A stretch of DNA of 64,000 nucleotides from Verrucomicrobiales bacterium (GTDB lineage Bacteria; Verrucomicrobiota; Verrucomicrobiia; Limisphaerales; J093): contig JABTUJ010000038.1 in NCBI GenBank assembly GCA_015075445.1, forward strand, positions 1 to 64,000, written 5' to 3'. This document shows positions 63,253-64,000 of the stretch, in pieces. Below the pieces are notes generated by a model. It had not been told where the DNA came from. It worked only from the letters and a program-made list of their open reading frames with translations, and did no database searches. Both the position numbers and the translations under genes were made by a program. Position 1 is the first letter of the stretch; each line of letters opens with the position of its first letter.

Positions 63253-64000
63253 GACGACACCCGCTCGCCGGATCCAGTTCCTTCCGCCGCGGCGCGCGAA
63301 AGTCCGGGATTCGCAGGGGTAACTGGCGCCGCCCACACCCCCGGCACCATTTGGCCGCACGCAGGACACGCCCCGGTGCACCCCAGCCGGTTCTCCAACA
63401 CGCGAAAGCCCTGCCGCCGGATCAGCGTCGTGCCGCAGCCCGGACAGCGCGTGTCCTCCCAACCATCGACCCGGCCTGGCAGATTCCCGGCGTACACAAA
63501 GTGCAGTCCGGCGGCCGTGCCAATTTCGGCCGCGCGCGCCAGGTCGCGGGCGGTGGTCGCATGCGGATCCGTCATTCGATAGTCCGGATGAAACGCCGTG
63601 ACGTGCCAGGGGATGTTCCGGTCCACTCCGGCCAGAAACTGGGTGAGGTCGCGCAACTCGGCCTCGTCGTCGTTGAAGCCCGGCACGAGCAGGGTGACGA
63701 CCTCGAGCCAGATCCCGCGCGCCCGAAGCTGCCGGATCGTCTCCCTGACATGGGCCAACGTGCCTCCCAGGCTCCGGTAGCGGCGATCGTTGAACCCCTT
63801 GAGATCCACCTTGTAGGCCGTCAGCCATGGCTGGAGGAAATCCAGGGCCTCGGGCGTGGCGTTGCCGTTCGAAACGAACGCGCAGTGGAAGCCCGCCGGT
63901 CGCGCCGCGGCAAACACCGCCTCCGCCCACTCCGCGGTGATCAACGGCTCGTTGTAGCTCGACACCACCCAGCGGGCATCCGCCCGGCGCGCGGCGGCGA
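63249..64000 (-). CDS. amrS: AmmeMemoRadiSam radical SAM enzyme, partial
   Basis: The gene runs off the right edge; about 250 residues of the C-terminal part are seen. SSYNEPLITAEWAEAVFAAA, GFHCAFVSNGNATPEALDFL, YKVDLKGFNDRRYRSLGGTL, LEVVTLLVPGFNDD, PWHVTAFHPDYRMTD and a zinc-ribbon-like CPGCGTTLIRRQGF...CPACGQ near the end are typical of the radical SAM member of the AmmeMemoRadiSam set. The cluster-binding CxxxCxxC motif would be beyond the window. Its stop overlaps the Memo start by ATGA, so the two are translated together. Confidence 0.85.
   Translation of the reverse strand, partial: AAARRADARWVVSSYNEPLITAEWAEAVFAAARPAGFHCAFVSNGNATPEALDFLQPWLTAYKVDLKGFNDRRYRSLGGTLAHVRETIRQLRARGIWLEVVTLLVPGFNDDEAELRDLTQFLAGVDRNIPWHVTAFHPDYRMTDPHATTARDLARAAEIGTAAGLHFVYAGNLPGRVDGWEDTRCPGCGTTLIRRQGFRVLENRLGCTGACPACGQMVPGVWAAPVTPANPGLSRAAAEGTGSGERVSS

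Overview
The window reads as chromosomal DNA of a high-GC, Gram-negative member of the Verrucomicrobiota, most likely near the Limisphaerales/Pedosphaera group. This is inferred from gene content, with no database search. The pointers are two prepilin-type proteins with the G/FTLIELLVVIAIIAILAGM cleavage region and an H-X9-DG motif, a giant lamin-tail/CotH protein, FG-GAP/UnbV (CRTAC1-like) proteins, a Tat-exported Gfo/Idh/MocA oxidoreductase, GH127 and GH39-like glycosidases, and LpxD (hence lipid A).

Layout. 0-15 kb: very large secreted proteins (parallel beta-helix/Calx-beta protein; an M4 plus S41 double protease; two FG-GAP proteins) with a small SGNH esterase and a thiamine-binding protein. 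15-22 kb: a frameshifted radical SAM/SPASM enzyme, LpxD, a GH127 glycosidase, a secreted jelly-roll-like protein and MoaA. 22.4-25.9 kb: a decayed IS66-family element carrying a DUF4338 (DruA-type) passenger gene, flanked by an 8-bp target duplication and inserted in a copy of a palindromic repeat. 26-36 kb: a small CC/TTCPNC protein, an inverted pair of hexanucleotide tracts, a sugar isomerase/epimerase with a clear terminator, and a ~2,500-residue lamin-tail/CotH protein. 36-38 kb: a TcmP plus radical SAM pair. 38-45 kb: serine hydrolase, Gfo/Idh/MocA oxidoreductase, a secreted thrombospondin-3/Ig-like protein, a SYLF protein and a beta-propeller protein. 45-50 kb: an ABC exporter pair, CstA and a thioredoxin remnant. 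50-55 kb: two convergent prepilin-like genes, a GH39-like glycosidase, tRNA-Arg(UCU) and 118-bp inverted-repeat elements. 55-64 kb: a ZIP transporter, FAD-linked oxidase, DUF2007, and a minus-strand cluster holding all three AmmeMemoRadiSam genes interleaved with a peptidase, a glycosyltransferase and a flippase.

Two themes cut across the window. First, five otherwise unrelated secreted proteins end in the same kind of C-terminal module, closing with an [FY][FY]R[ILV] motif; this looks like a common sorting or anchoring signal. Second, the intergenic DNA is crowded with short dispersed repeats of at least five families, several palindromic, some entering the 5' ends of genes or coding sequence. 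Four apparently conserved genes contain single-base frameshifts, often near G or C runs, so either assembly errors or real decay must be considered.
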